A stretch of DNA of 60,000 nucleotides. Origin: Bugula neritina (Eukaryota; Bryozoa; Gymnolaemata; Cheilostomatida; Bugulidae). Positions 10,410 through 19,587 of this stretch are shown piece by piece. How positions within the stretch are numbered: position 1 is the first letter of the stretch; the number at the start of each line of letters is the position of its first letter. The stretch is from positions 6,757,429 to 6,817,428 of the forward strand of contig OZ037769.1 in NCBI GenBank assembly GCA_964035545.1, given 5' to 3'. The translations under genes and the position numbers were made by a program. The notes below the pieces were generated by a model, which saw only the letters and a program-made list of their open reading frames with translations, had not been told where the DNA came from and made no database searches.

Positions 10410-12525
10410 AATAGAGGCTTTTCACAAGTCCCTCTGGGGACATTTGTATTTTGAAGTTGTCTCCTTCCAGACGGGCGTGGTGTAGTCTCCATGATATATA
10501 GAACAAGCACATAAAATCAGTAGAAATTTAAGGTTTGTGTGAAAACTATTGCTAGCACGAGTTTCATTTTCTATGAGATTAATATTTTGGCATAAGCACA
10601 CAGGTTAGCAGTTCCAGAAAAATTTTAAAAATTTTCTTTCTTTAAAAATCTTGAGAAAAATTAACTTCAAAGCTTGTTTGTGGTTTTGGTTACTGCATGA
10701 GCAAGCTGAATTGGCAACTGTGATATAATTCCCATTAATCATTTGTTATGCTGGCTGTCATATTCAATTTATAGCTGTTGACCTTTCAACTCTTTGGTCA
10801 GAATGTGCTGTTAGCACAGTCTTAGAGCACTGCTAGTGAATGAGACAGCAGATTAGCTGTTAGAATTTTCGATTAACTATACTTACACACTTATGCTATG
10901 AGAATAGCTAGACTATAGCCTCAACATCCATCATTTTCACAAAAAGCATTTTCACAAGGCTATAGATATAATATATTAAATAGACAGATTAAATTTGTAG
11001 TATAGAACGAATATGAAATGTGCTTTGATACATGTCGGTTAATTTTCTAATACAGGTTAAATGCATCTATTTCAATTGTAACAATTGTGCTCAAATAAAT
11101 ATATATTTAGATAATTTAATCAAAAACCCAGATAGCCTTTTAGCAGTTGGCATTCAGGCCCTTGTGTTACAGTTTTGTTATTTCTTAATTATGCCTGTGG
11201 CTTGTAGCATTTAGGGGCATGCAGTAGTGAAGAAATTGAGATAGCCTAAGCTCTTTAAATTTCTGTACAAATGTTGGTGTTGCGTATAACACAACTTTTT
11301 TGCTACATTTCTAATCTAGAACAAAAGCTTTTCTCAATTTCTCCATTAGTACTGCATCTACCTCGTGTGTAGTAGTCATCTCCGTCAGCTGCGGTAGATT
11401 CAAGATCCCAGTTAATGTAGGTGCATGGTAGGTTAAAATATAGTTATATGATAAAATTGGTACAATATATAATATCATGAGCTAATGTTATTGACACTCA
11501 GCTGCAGTTATGCAACTAGCTTGGCTGATCTCATGGGTCACAAAATGTTATAAAATATAAAGCCTTTCTTTAATTTGAGACTCACATTTAAATGACATAA
11601 AACTTTAGAGGTTGGCTACAAGTCACGACAGCACCATTTAGAGTATTACAGCTATTATCTTTAAATAGGCATGAGCGAGGATATGTAAGTTAAAATCAAG
11701 TATAACATTTCAATTAAATCTTTTAAATAAAATATTAGACCTGTTGTAAAATACGTGATAAAGATATAGGGCAGACAAAATATTTCAAGATGGATCGATA
11801 CTGAATGAAAAGATGCCTGCCTAAATATAAAGTCTTTTTAATAAATTTTTGCATGAACTGAGCTTTGCTTTTCTTGGTAATATTTTTCTTTTAAAGAAGT
11901 TTTAGCCATAAAATGACACTCTGTAAAGCATTCACAGTCCCTTGAACATAATGTAGTACAAACTTCAAAGTATAATTAAGTGCACATGCTACCACACATC
12001 ATTTTGATACTACAAATTTAATCTGTCTATTTAATATATATTTATAGTTTTGTGAGAATGCTTTTTGTGAAAATGATGGATGTTGAGGTTATAGTCTAGC
12101 TACTCTCATAGCATAAGTGTGTAAGTGTAATGAAAATTCTAACACAGCTAATCTGCTGTCTCATTCACTAGCAGTGCTCTAAGACTGTGTTACCAGCACA
12201 TTCTGACCAAAGAGTTGAAAGGTCAACAGCTATAAATTGAATATGACAGCTGGCATAACAAATGATTAATGGGACTTATCTCATAGTTGCCAATTCAGTT
12301 TGCTCATGCAGTAACCAAATCCACAAACTAACCTGTGTGCTTATGCCAAAATATTAATCTCAGAAAAAATGAAACTCGTGCTAGCAATAGTTTTCACACA
12401 AACCTTAAATTTCTACTGATTTTATGTGCTTGTTCTATATATCATGGAGACTACACTACGCCCGTCTGGGAGGAGACAACTCAAAATACAAATGTCCACA
12501 GAGGGACTTGTGAAAAGCCTCTATT
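10410..12525. mobile_element. Fold-back (long inverted-repeat) element
   Basis: The two ends, about 10410-11010 and 12005-12525, are inverted copies with high identity over roughly 520-600 bases. The outer ends read AATAGAGGCTTTTCACAAG and its reverse complement. Landmarks such as the TGCTTGTTCTATATATCATG block and ATTTAATCTGTCTATTTA mirror each other. The inner 1 kb lacks a recognisable transposase, so this would be a nonautonomous DNA element. It sits at the centre of the larger inverted duplication. No clear target-site duplication is visible. The apparent 107-residue ORF at 12335-12658 is an arm sequence and not a gene. Confidence 0.65.
11229..11345 (+). mobile_element. Small MITE, family A copy 1
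   Basis: About 117 bases with ends GAAGAAATTGAGATAGCC and TCTCAATTTCTCC as terminal inverted repeats. A reverse-orientation relative lies at 40079-40218 with shared interior (TTTGCTACATTCT-like block). It lies in the loop of the fold-back element. Confidence 0.5.
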
Positions 12526-12679
12526 AAAAGTAAATCTGTTCCATTTTTCCTTCCTATACAACATTGCAAGTTGTATGGATGTTAAGTTGCAGGTTCTTGG
12601 ACGAGTGAAATTAACTGTAACTCGGTACTTTTTCAGCAAAGGTATAGACGCAACTTAAATCTTTATCTCTCCCTTTAAG

Positions 12680-12781
12680 CTTTGCCACCATCAATGAAGT
12701 AGTCAAATCTGGTTAGAGGAGGTTGTGTCTGGAGTGACTTCTATAGCTATCTGTGGAATAGAGGACCCAGTGAGACCAGAT
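12680..12781 (+). pseudogene. Degenerate plasma-membrane Ca2+-ATPase exon
   Basis: Translation of 12719-12781 gives EEVVSGVTSIAICGIEDPVRPD, which matches the PMCA segment just before the P-domain hinge (GIEDPVRP). Upstream, a pyrimidine-rich acceptor-like CTCTCCCTTTAAG ends at about 12679, but the intervening codons are interrupted by TGA or TAG depending on frame. The presumed donor GTTGGG at 12782 is weak. The next PMCA segment lies at 13120, in the right order and phase. It may be a damaged exon of a duplicated gene fragment. Confidence 0.6.
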
Positions 12782-12917
12782 GTTGGGTACCATACTATTA
12801 GTGTCTTGGTAGTATTTGGTAATAATAGACAGTATACTATATATAATATTTTAAATTGTGCTATAGATCTGTTATGTAATATACTTTATATGTTACTGTA
12901 GACATTACAGTACGGAC

Positions 12918-12943
12918 TACTGCTACTATACTACTACTACTAT

Positions 12944-12973
<30 letters not shown>
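12918..12973 (+). repeat. CTA/CTG trinucleotide repeat
   Basis: Imperfect CTA and ACT repeats followed by about eight CTG units at 12949-12973, in the interval between the two PMCA exon remains. Confidence 0.9.
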
Positions 12974-12974
<1 letters not shown>

Positions 12975-13119
12975 ACTATTACTAGTACTAGTACTACTAC
13001 AATCATACATAACATAATGCATATTACAGCTATAGTATCAAATAAATGTTTACTAGTTGAAACTATTCCAAGACAATATTTTGTGTGCTGTGCTCTGTAT
13101 ACTACATGTCTGTATGCAG

Positions 13120-13299
13120 GTTCCGGAAGCCATTACTCGCTGTCAGAAAGCTGGCATTACTGTAAGAATGGTAACTGGTGACAATGTGAATACTGCCAGA
13201 TCTATCGCCATCAAGTGCGACATCATCTCTCCCAGTGATGACTTTCTAGTTATGGAAGGCAAAGAGTTTAACAACAGAGTTAGGGATTCTCAGGGGGTT
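13120..13299 (+). CDS. Exon of a plasma-membrane Ca2+-ATPase (partial)
   Basis: An open 180-base exon (60 codons, phase 0) between an acceptor (CTGTATGCAG, ending 13119) and a donor (GTT|GTAAGT at 13300). It encodes [20 protein letters not shown] and then [15 protein letters not shown], the P-domain of a P2B-type calcium pump including the conserved TGDN motif. Such pumps export Ca2+ at the cell surface and are over 1,000 residues long, so only a fragment is present. The phosphorylated Asp region, the transmembrane helices and the calmodulin-binding tail are absent from the window. With the damaged exon at 12680 it is most likely a duplicated gene fragment. Alternatively it belongs to a real gene with very distant exons, but none is visible nearby. 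Confidence 0.7.
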
Positions 13300-13386
13300 G
13301 TAAGTTATGACTACTAACTGAGTTTGTTGTGCCATTCTTGTTCCTGAATAAGTGTTGTTGATCAGTAAGGAACAATGATTGCTTTT

Positions 13387-13530
13387 TTGAACTTGTTCAA
13401 ACAAGAGCCCCTGACAACATATAATTTCTAGTTTCAAGTTTTATAATGTTTTTGCTTGAAGAAAATCTTTTGTGACTTGCAATGACCGACTGTTCATTTC
13501 AATTACAAAAAATGACAAAAGTAAAACACA
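13387..13530 (+). repeat. Direct repeat, copy 1
   Basis: Shares blocks such as AAGTTTTATAA, AATCTTTTG..ACTTG and TGTTCATTTCAAT with 13757-13905, about 370 bases away. Diverged; no protein. Confidence 0.6.
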
Positions 13531-13756
13531 ACAGAGAGAACTTGTCATCAGGTGATTGAAGCATTGATAACAGCTGATACGAAATAATACCTTTTCCATT
13601 GTCAATATCTAGAGTTGATTCAGCTATTATCAGTTTTTGTATTATCTATATTTTTACCCTATAACGGTAATGTGACTATAACGGCTATTGATTTACATAG
13701 ACTAATTCGTGACTATATTTAGAAAATGTCCGTTGGAAAATAGGAAGAACTAAGAG

Positions 13757-13905
13757 TGCTTTGTTTGAACTTTCCACAGAAGTCCAGACAAAATTTTTCT
13801 AGTCCTAAGTTTTATAACAGAAATTTTAGTTTAAAAATAATCTTTTGCAACTTGAAGCGATCAGTTGTTCATTTCAATGCTGCATGAATGAGAAATTCCT
13901 CAGGA
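13757..13905 (+). repeat. Direct repeat, copy 2
   Basis: Second copy of the 13387-13530 repeat. The similarity continues loosely into TTGAGGCTTTGATAACA versus TTGAAGCATTGATAACA. Confidence 0.6.
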
Positions 13906-14399
13906 GAAAATATGACTAGTAGGGTGAATCTGTATTGTCACATTATTGAGGCTTTGATAACAAATGACTCAGGAAAATTACATGGTCAATATTTAATAAA
14001 TCATTTTATAAATATTAAGTAAATTAAAAACATTCCAGATGAAATAACCTATTGAAAATGCACCTATTTTAAAGAAATTGCTACCCGAACAGGGCAAATA
14101 GGAGATGGGTGAGAAAAAAATCTTATATATATCTTGATAGATTTTCTGGAGAATCATATCAAAGTGGACTACAAAATTTCAAATTTATGACATGTATATG
14201 ATATGAGCAATATCACTGCAGCCTGTACATAAACCGATAATAAAAATTGGAACAATAAATTATACAAAACAGAAACTGTTGCAAATATGTAGAAATATAT
14301 CGGCCATGTAAAAAGTAATGCGCACCCTTTCATAAGCCTGGCATAAATCTAAAATTACACAACAGATTAGCAACAGCAACAGACCCTAACAATTGTCTT

Positions 14400-14746
14400 A
14401 GAATTATTTCTTAGATTTACACCAGCAGTATGTATACTATATATTATACTACATATAACAGCAGGCATGCTTTGTTTTGTGCAAACATTAGAGGTCTATA
14501 TCTACCCTGTAGTTGCAACTGCTTACTGTCACCACAAATATACTCTAGAGATATCAGTTAGAAATTTAGAGCAAGAAGATATCGGGCAGCTTATGGATAT
14601 AGAGTTGTTGTAGAAAGGAATGTCACAATTATAAAAAATTGCTGCAGCCAACTTTTACAGTAAATGAGATGACCACACGGGAGACTGGCAGCCTGTCTGT
14701 CAGCTGGTTGTATGGTAATACATCTTACAGTACTGGCAGTGATTGG
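14400..14746 (-). pseudogene. Decayed RING tail of the second BIR gene
   Basis: Directly after the TAA at 14747-14749 the same frame continues with TVRCITIQPADRQAASLPCG and then HLIYCK, where the family has its RING. Here the CTCCCGTGTGG block is intact, unlike the copy near 8230, but the following Cys pair is lost (a Trp codon lies at the last Cys of YCxxC) and a stop follows. Only part of the zinc ligands survive, so it cannot be a working RING. Confidence 0.65.
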
Positions 14747-15580
14747 TTACTTTTTGTTGGGAGCTTTATCAGCCAACTCTGGCCTATTGCTTATTAGATG
14801 TAAACACCTGAGGTTTTCTTGGGCATGCTTTTCCCAAGGGTCATCTTTCTCATTCCATCTATTCAGTGAGACGGAGCAAAAATAACATGCCACATAGTCA
14901 AGTTTTCCAGTAAAATACAACCCTGCTTCAGCTAGTTTTTCATAGGAGACTCGCTTTCGAGGCCATTTTTTAGCAAGGAATGTTTGTTTTCGCCGAGAGA
15001 GCACTGCATAATATGGTTCCACAGGCATTATAAGAGTAGAAATACATAAACTGTCCATATCATAGCTACATACCAAATCGTTAGCATTTACATGTGACCA
15101 GTGAGGACCAAACGTTGTTATGCTTGCCAAGTGCGAGTACCTTAAAGGGCAATGGGCTTCAAAAGTTATATTCCCACAAGGTTTCCCAAGAATAAAGCGA
15201 CAATTTGCTCGTAAATTTTCATGCTCTAATTCTGGAATGTCTGTGGGCTTCCAGTCCTCTTTAGTCTTTTGACAGAATGCACACCTAACTTTATCTCTCA
15301 CTCTCTCGTAATAAAAGCCAGCTTTTGCCATTCCAATAGTTCTTAGGTTTGCTAATGAAAAGTGAGGCCAATGAAGATTTAAAAAAGTTTTTCTGCGAAA
15401 CAGCTCATATAGCATTACTAATGCTCTTTTTGTGTCATTTAAGGCGTAAACATAGTTCCAGAAGTCCTCAGTGCTAAATCTAGTAAGGCGGTCCACACTG
15501 ACACCCACAATTCGCTCAAATTCCCCATACTGGTCTTCTCTGAGTACTGGATTAGAACTTTGTGTTGAGGGGCTGGCCAT
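14747..15580 (-). CDS. Two-BIR IAP-like protein without RING, inverted copy
   Basis: A 277-residue ORF starting at an ATG (15578-15580) that aligns with the start at 7299. BIR1 ligands are C100, C103, H120 and C127; BIR2 ligands are C232, C235, H252 and C259; both have perfect family spacing. It differs from the 7299 copy by many substitutions and small indels between the BIRs, yet both frames stay open and all eight zinc ligands are kept, which suggests selection on the protein after duplication. The ORF ends in a Lys-rich tail (DKAPNKK), seven codons beyond the stop position of the sister copy. Expected role by family: cytosolic binding of caspases or IAP-binding-motif proteins, without ubiquitin ligase activity. 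Confidence 0.8.
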   Translation of the reverse strand: MASPSTQSSNPVLREDQYGEFERIVGVSVDRLTRFSTEDFWNYVYALNDTKRALVMLYELFRRKTFLNLHWPHFSLANLRTIGMAKAGFYYERVRDKVRCAFCQKTKEDWKPTDIPELEHENLRANCRFILGKPCGNITFEAHCPLRYSHLASITTFGPHWSHVNANDLVCSYDMDSLCISTLIMPVEPYYAVLSRRKQTFLAKKWPRKRVSYEKLAEAGLYFTGKLDYVACYFCSVSLNRWNEKDDPWEKHAQENLRCLHLISNRPELADKAPNKK

Positions 15581-15613
15581 GAGCTTTAAATCTTCAGATA
15601 CTAACTATTCTTA

Positions 15614-16152
15614 CTGTAAATAAAAAGCATTCTAAAATAACATTTAAAAAAGTTCTTATATATTAACAATTAGGACAGTTTTAATTCACGTTTATCAGAA
15701 GTATCATTGCAAGTAGCAGCTTTTATAATAGTCTTAAAGACCATGTCCCATTATATGTGGTTCACAAAATGGGAATGGCAATAAAATTAGAAAAATTAAA
15801 CAAATTTATTGACTTAAAATGATGCAATATTAAAATTTTCAGTTAAACTAAGGATTACCAACTGGGGCCCAACGCCCCTAAATTATGGCTGTAGATTTGA
15901 TTTGTTTGTACATTACGTAAATACTAGTAACTGTAGATAGAAATAAGAAAATGCATGCAGTAAAGCTGCTGAAAATTGACAACTAGTGTCAATGCCTGTA
16001 TATATTTTTGAAACCTTCCTGCTCCAAAAGCAAGTAAATGTTTACAAATGCTTTTGAGCAAGATATTTATATAAGTCACGGTAAATTTCAGAAATACAAG
16101 CATAATAGTTATAGTACAAAGTCAAAAGATATTATTTTCAAACTGAGCTTAC
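15614..16152 (-). other. Putative 5-prime UTR intron of the second BIR gene
   Basis: Minus-strand donor ATG|GTAAGCTCAG (exon ends at 16153) and acceptor TTTTTATTTACAG (exon resumes at 15613) correspond to the sites at 6379 and 7265. No promoter comparable to 5874-5950 is evident upstream. Confidence 0.45.
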
Positions 16153-16190
16153 CATTTCAAATATCACCTAATAGTATTAGTAATTTGTAA

Positions 16191-17495
16191 TTCCGATGTA
16201 TTAGCTATAAAAGCAATATTTAAGCAAAGTTTGTGCATCTTATAATCTGATAATCACTGTACATGCGGTAGTTTTATATATTTTATTTATTTACTTATTC
16301 CCATATCTTTTGCCTACATCAGTTTTAAAAAAATCATAAATAAAAGCATTTTTATTGGACGCAAAAGCAGGATATGGCATTTGTTAGTGATAACTGAATC
16401 ATGGGCTACTTTAGCTGTGACATCTTATATAAATAATATAAATAACTTTTTCATAGTTTAATAATGACTATTTAGATAACTTGATAAATTAGTCTAATAA
16501 TCAGTCACTATACAGATTATTCTGAAGATATGGGCTATAAAGACTTGCACATATTTTTTATCTCACCATCACCAAGTAACCAAACATACTGCCAATATAT
16601 AATTGACACAAAATTGTTCACTATTAATTTGCTAAAATTAGCAACTGTAAATTATTCTCCTGAGTTGAGTGCACTATTATTATATACATGTTTCTTTTCT
16701 GCTGTCAAGAACCCAACTGAGCAGCGGCTGCGTGCTAAAAATAACAGGGACCGACTCATCATTAGTCCAAACAAACACCTGCCAGAAGGCCACACGAACA
16801 CTAGGCTGTTGAACACATCAAAGCAGCAGAATCCTGTAAAGCTGAATGAGACTAGTGTGTTTCCATGGCAACATTAACAACTTTTATACACTATATATAC
16901 TACTGCTTTGCTATATAATATAATCTATAAAATTTCCTACCGTTCAACTTTTACATTGGGGCCACTTTAGAATACAGAGGATGAAGCAACTTGCTCGTAT
17001 ATAACAGTTTATTGGCTCAGATAGGACAAGGACATACCTATACCAAATATCCCTGCATTCACTCTACAAGCTCTATATCAACTAAGACAACAACACGTAC
17101 AAACTAACAATAATTTAAGTAACTCAGCAATGTAATAATTGCAAGCATTATACTGCTTGAGTCTTGTTTAAGTATGAATTGCTTTTATTAGTCTATAGCC
17201 TATTTGTAAAATTATTACAAGCAAAATTGCAAACAAGGATTATAATGTGTAAAATAAAATGATTGCTGACATTTCCTAAAATACATACTTGGCTATACTC
17301 AAAGTCTGTTAGAAATAGTAAACATTATATTTGACTACTTAAATTCATCTATAAAATGAGCAAATGATATATGTAAAAGGATTATATTAATTGCATTTAT
17401 TTCTATGAGTACGATACTATATATAGTGTATTTCATATTAAAAGTTACTTTCTAAACTTAAATATGCATTCAAAACTTTCTCACACTCTTATATG
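16191..17495 (-). other. Diverged IAP unit intron, no gene seen
   Basis: Blocks here match 30350-32290 in the same orientation, for example AAGCATTTTTATTGGAC near 16340 versus 30458 and AAATATGCATTCAAA near 17460 versus 32295. It is therefore an older copy of the IAP first intron, split from its first exon (25461 onwards) by the Gypsy insertion. A 115-codon open stretch at 16530-16877 has a less AT-rich part (16690-16870) but no recognisable domain; I do not call it a gene. Confidence 0.55.
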
Positions 17496-17499
17496 ATAG

Positions 17500-17909
17500 T
17501 GTAGTGAATTTTGCCAGTTCACTATTATTATTTGTGGGTCTACTTAATCAAAGCCACTGCGACTGGTTGTTTACAATAAGATACTTTATTAGTTACACAA
17601 AGACTAGAAGGTTATTTACTGCTAGCATGAATAGAAAACGATTACATAATTAGTGAGCTTCAATACACAACTGTTCTAAATGAAGTCCCAAGCTGCTCTG
17701 CCGGCTAGCTACTCAGCGCACTGCAACTACGAGTAGCTAGCTCCACCTGCTATCAATTAATGTCATTGTCCTGATTGGTGGCTACTAATGGTGCCACTAC
17801 TGCCCATAGCTACACTCCGACAGTGTCGAACTCACAAGATACATAAAACAATATAGAGTAAACCTTTTCGATTAATACCATAATACTTGCACTACTAAAA
17901 TCTATCACA
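17500..17909 (-). repeat. 3-prime LTR of the Gypsy element
   Basis: 410 bases, beginning TGTAGTGAA and ending ATCTATCACA on the plus strand, so it has TG..CA ends. Compared by eye with 24970-25379 over its full length, no difference was found. Confidence 0.95.
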
Positions 17910-17921
17910 CTCTCCTCACCT
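17910..17921 (-). other. Polypurine tract
   Basis: On the minus strand AGGTGAGGAGAG abuts the 3-prime LTR, the expected place for plus-strand priming. One T interrupts the purines. Confidence 0.7.
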
Positions 17922-18150
17922 ATCGAAAAGTACTCTCTAGACTTAATATTTACATGACAGTAACACACGAATAATAATGAAGGTAACATAGTGCTTTACA
18001 AAACTAGGGTACAATTGAACAAGAGAAAATATATATACAGAGTAGATAACATAAGTATAATAAATGAGTCTTCACGCCGTAGTCCATAACACTTATTTAC
18101 ACTGCTTGACTAGCCAGGAGGGGGGGGTACATGTGTAGGTGGCCGCACCT

Positions 18151-19076
18151 CTAGCACTTCTTTGCCAGCCGTTTCTCTAGTCGGGTCTGCAACTTAGCCA
18201 GCTCGGTGGTTGCTCGCTTCTGTTCCTTACTGAGGCGAGCCATACGCCGTTGTACTTTCCTAATGTCGGCTAGTAGGGATTGGTCAGGGTCGCTGTCATC
18301 TCGGGGTGTGTTGCTAGCACCCCTCTTCTTCTTATGGGTGTGTCGGGGTACATAGGAGATTGTCGTCGTTGGGGGTTGTGAGTCCTTCGTCACAGCGCGT
18401 CCAGCACGGGTTACTACGACGCGTAGAGGTTGGGTGGTTACGTCTGGAGGGTAGGTAGTCGTTGTTTCGGAGGGTTGGGGGTCTGCATCAGAGTCACTCT
18501 CTACTGTAGGTCGGGTAGCGGGGAAGTGGTCCAGGAGAGTCTGTCGTCGGTCCGGGTCAGTCACGTGGGGTAGTATTAGGTCCCGGAACTCCGTGTAAGA
18601 GTCTGCGTCGACTTCATACAAGTGCCCTACGTAACAGTCTCTAGTTCGTTGGTGTCTCAGTATCGTGTCCCTGCAGAAGTGGTGAACTCCGCAGGGACAG
18701 AAAGTCACAGTAAAGTGTTGTGGAACGTGTATTCTCAGTCTCCTAGTAGTCGATAGTATTCTTCTACATTCAGTGCATTGTCTATTGTCGTCCGTCCCTA
18801 CTATTGCTTCTATCAATGTTCGAGTCCGTCGAGTCGTCCAGTTAGTCCGTCCCAGTAAGGCTCTTGGTAGTGCTAGAGTAGTGTCCTTGGCTACAGTCAA
18901 GTCATCAGTCAAGTCGTTGGTATCAATTTGCATCGCAGTGTGTGTCGGGGAGTCCGTAAATGTTGCTAAATGTATGTCGGACAGCATGTCTACCCCTGCT
19001 TCTGACATGCTGTCCCAGTTAGTCGTAGGCGTGTCAAGTAATGCCTGTATCTCGTCGGATACAGGCTCAGTCTCAC
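18151..19076 (-). CDS. Extra Gypsy ORF, zinc-finger protein, main exon
   Basis: An ORF between pol and the 3-prime LTR, where env would sit in errantiviruses, but with no signal peptide or membrane segment. From the internal ATG at 19008 it is 285 residues. It has a C2H2 finger (C78, C81, H94, H98: C-x2-C-x12-H-x3-H), then a second finger-like set (C104, C106, H119, C125), a Ser/Thr/Pro/Asp-rich middle, a basic KKKR patch, and a C-terminal Arg/Lys/Leu-rich coiled coil (about 246-285). The frame stays open upstream of 19008 to a splice acceptor (CTCTATTGCAG) at 19077, and a matching small first exon lies at 19320-19347. Likely a nucleic-acid-binding accessory or regulatory protein of the element; the function is inferred only from the fingers. 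It could be a captured host gene. Confidence 0.7.
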
Positions 19077-19319
19077 CTGCAATAGAGTATTTAAATTTAA
19101 TTACACTCTATGCGTGGGACTCCCGTTCCAAACAATATTAAATAATCGAGTCTCACTGTCACTCACTGATCGTGTAATCAGCTGAGTTGACTGTCCCACT
19201 CTAATTATCAATATCATTCGCTGTCAGGAGTTTCAACTTTATCATTATGACAAAGTGAGACTGCTGTCGCTACCAGAATAAATTCTAATTAATTATTATA
19301 GAATTTCTAGTAGACTTAC
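19077..19319 (-). other. Putative intron in the extra Gypsy ORF
   Basis: 243 bases with a consensus donor (GGGG|GTAAGT, at 19319 downward on the minus strand) and an acceptor (TATTGCAG|GTGAG at 19077). The first exon ends one base into a codon and the second supplies the other two, restoring a Gly codon and an open frame. Confidence 0.6.
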
Positions 19320-19347
19320 CCCCCAAAACAGTTGCTGCATTAGACAT
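19320..19347 (-). CDS. Candidate first exon of the extra Gypsy ORF
   Basis: A 28-base exon with an ATG at 19347-19345, nine codons and one extra base, followed directly by GTAAGT. Joined to 18151-19076 it gives a 318-codon reading frame including the stop (317 residues). Upstream on the minus strand are a pyrimidine-rich AG (CTCTTTTCAATTACAG, near 19428) that could receive a subgenomic splice and a TATA-like CAATAAATAATT. Confidence 0.5.
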
Positions 19348-19587
19348 AATGATGCTGCTGCTTTCTTAGGGCTCGTAGATAGCCAAATTATTTATTGCAA
19401 AAGACGTGCTGCCTGTTTGCTAGCTGTAATTGAAAAGAGCGCTCACAGCTAGAGTGCTTATGTAACACCCTATACGCTGTGATTTGGCTACGCTCTGCTG
19501 ACCACCGGCTGACCTATTCAATCCACCACTGGGTCGCCTGCTATCAATTACCTCGCTCCCCCAGACTCCTTTGTGAATGTCGCCATG

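Larger units (their letters stand above)
14130..16190 (-). repeat. Right arm of the large inverted duplication
   Basis: Reverse-complement partner of 6360-8765. It carries the second BIR gene, its RING relic, the conserved acceptor and donor upstream of the ATG, and shared flank at both ends. It is about 340 bases shorter than the left arm because of indels. Confidence 0.85.

Noticed and set aside
12335-12658. 107-codon ORF
   Set aside because: It lies in an arm of the fold-back element, and the mirrored arm does not keep it open; no domain.
16530-16877. 115-codon ORF with a less AT-rich second half
   Set aside because: No recognisable domain, no convincing splice sites; the paralogous interval near 31700 lacks it.
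18773-19141. Plus-strand ORF opposite the zinc-finger ORF
   Set aside because: Antisense shadow; the zinc-finger residues and splice phase support the minus strand.
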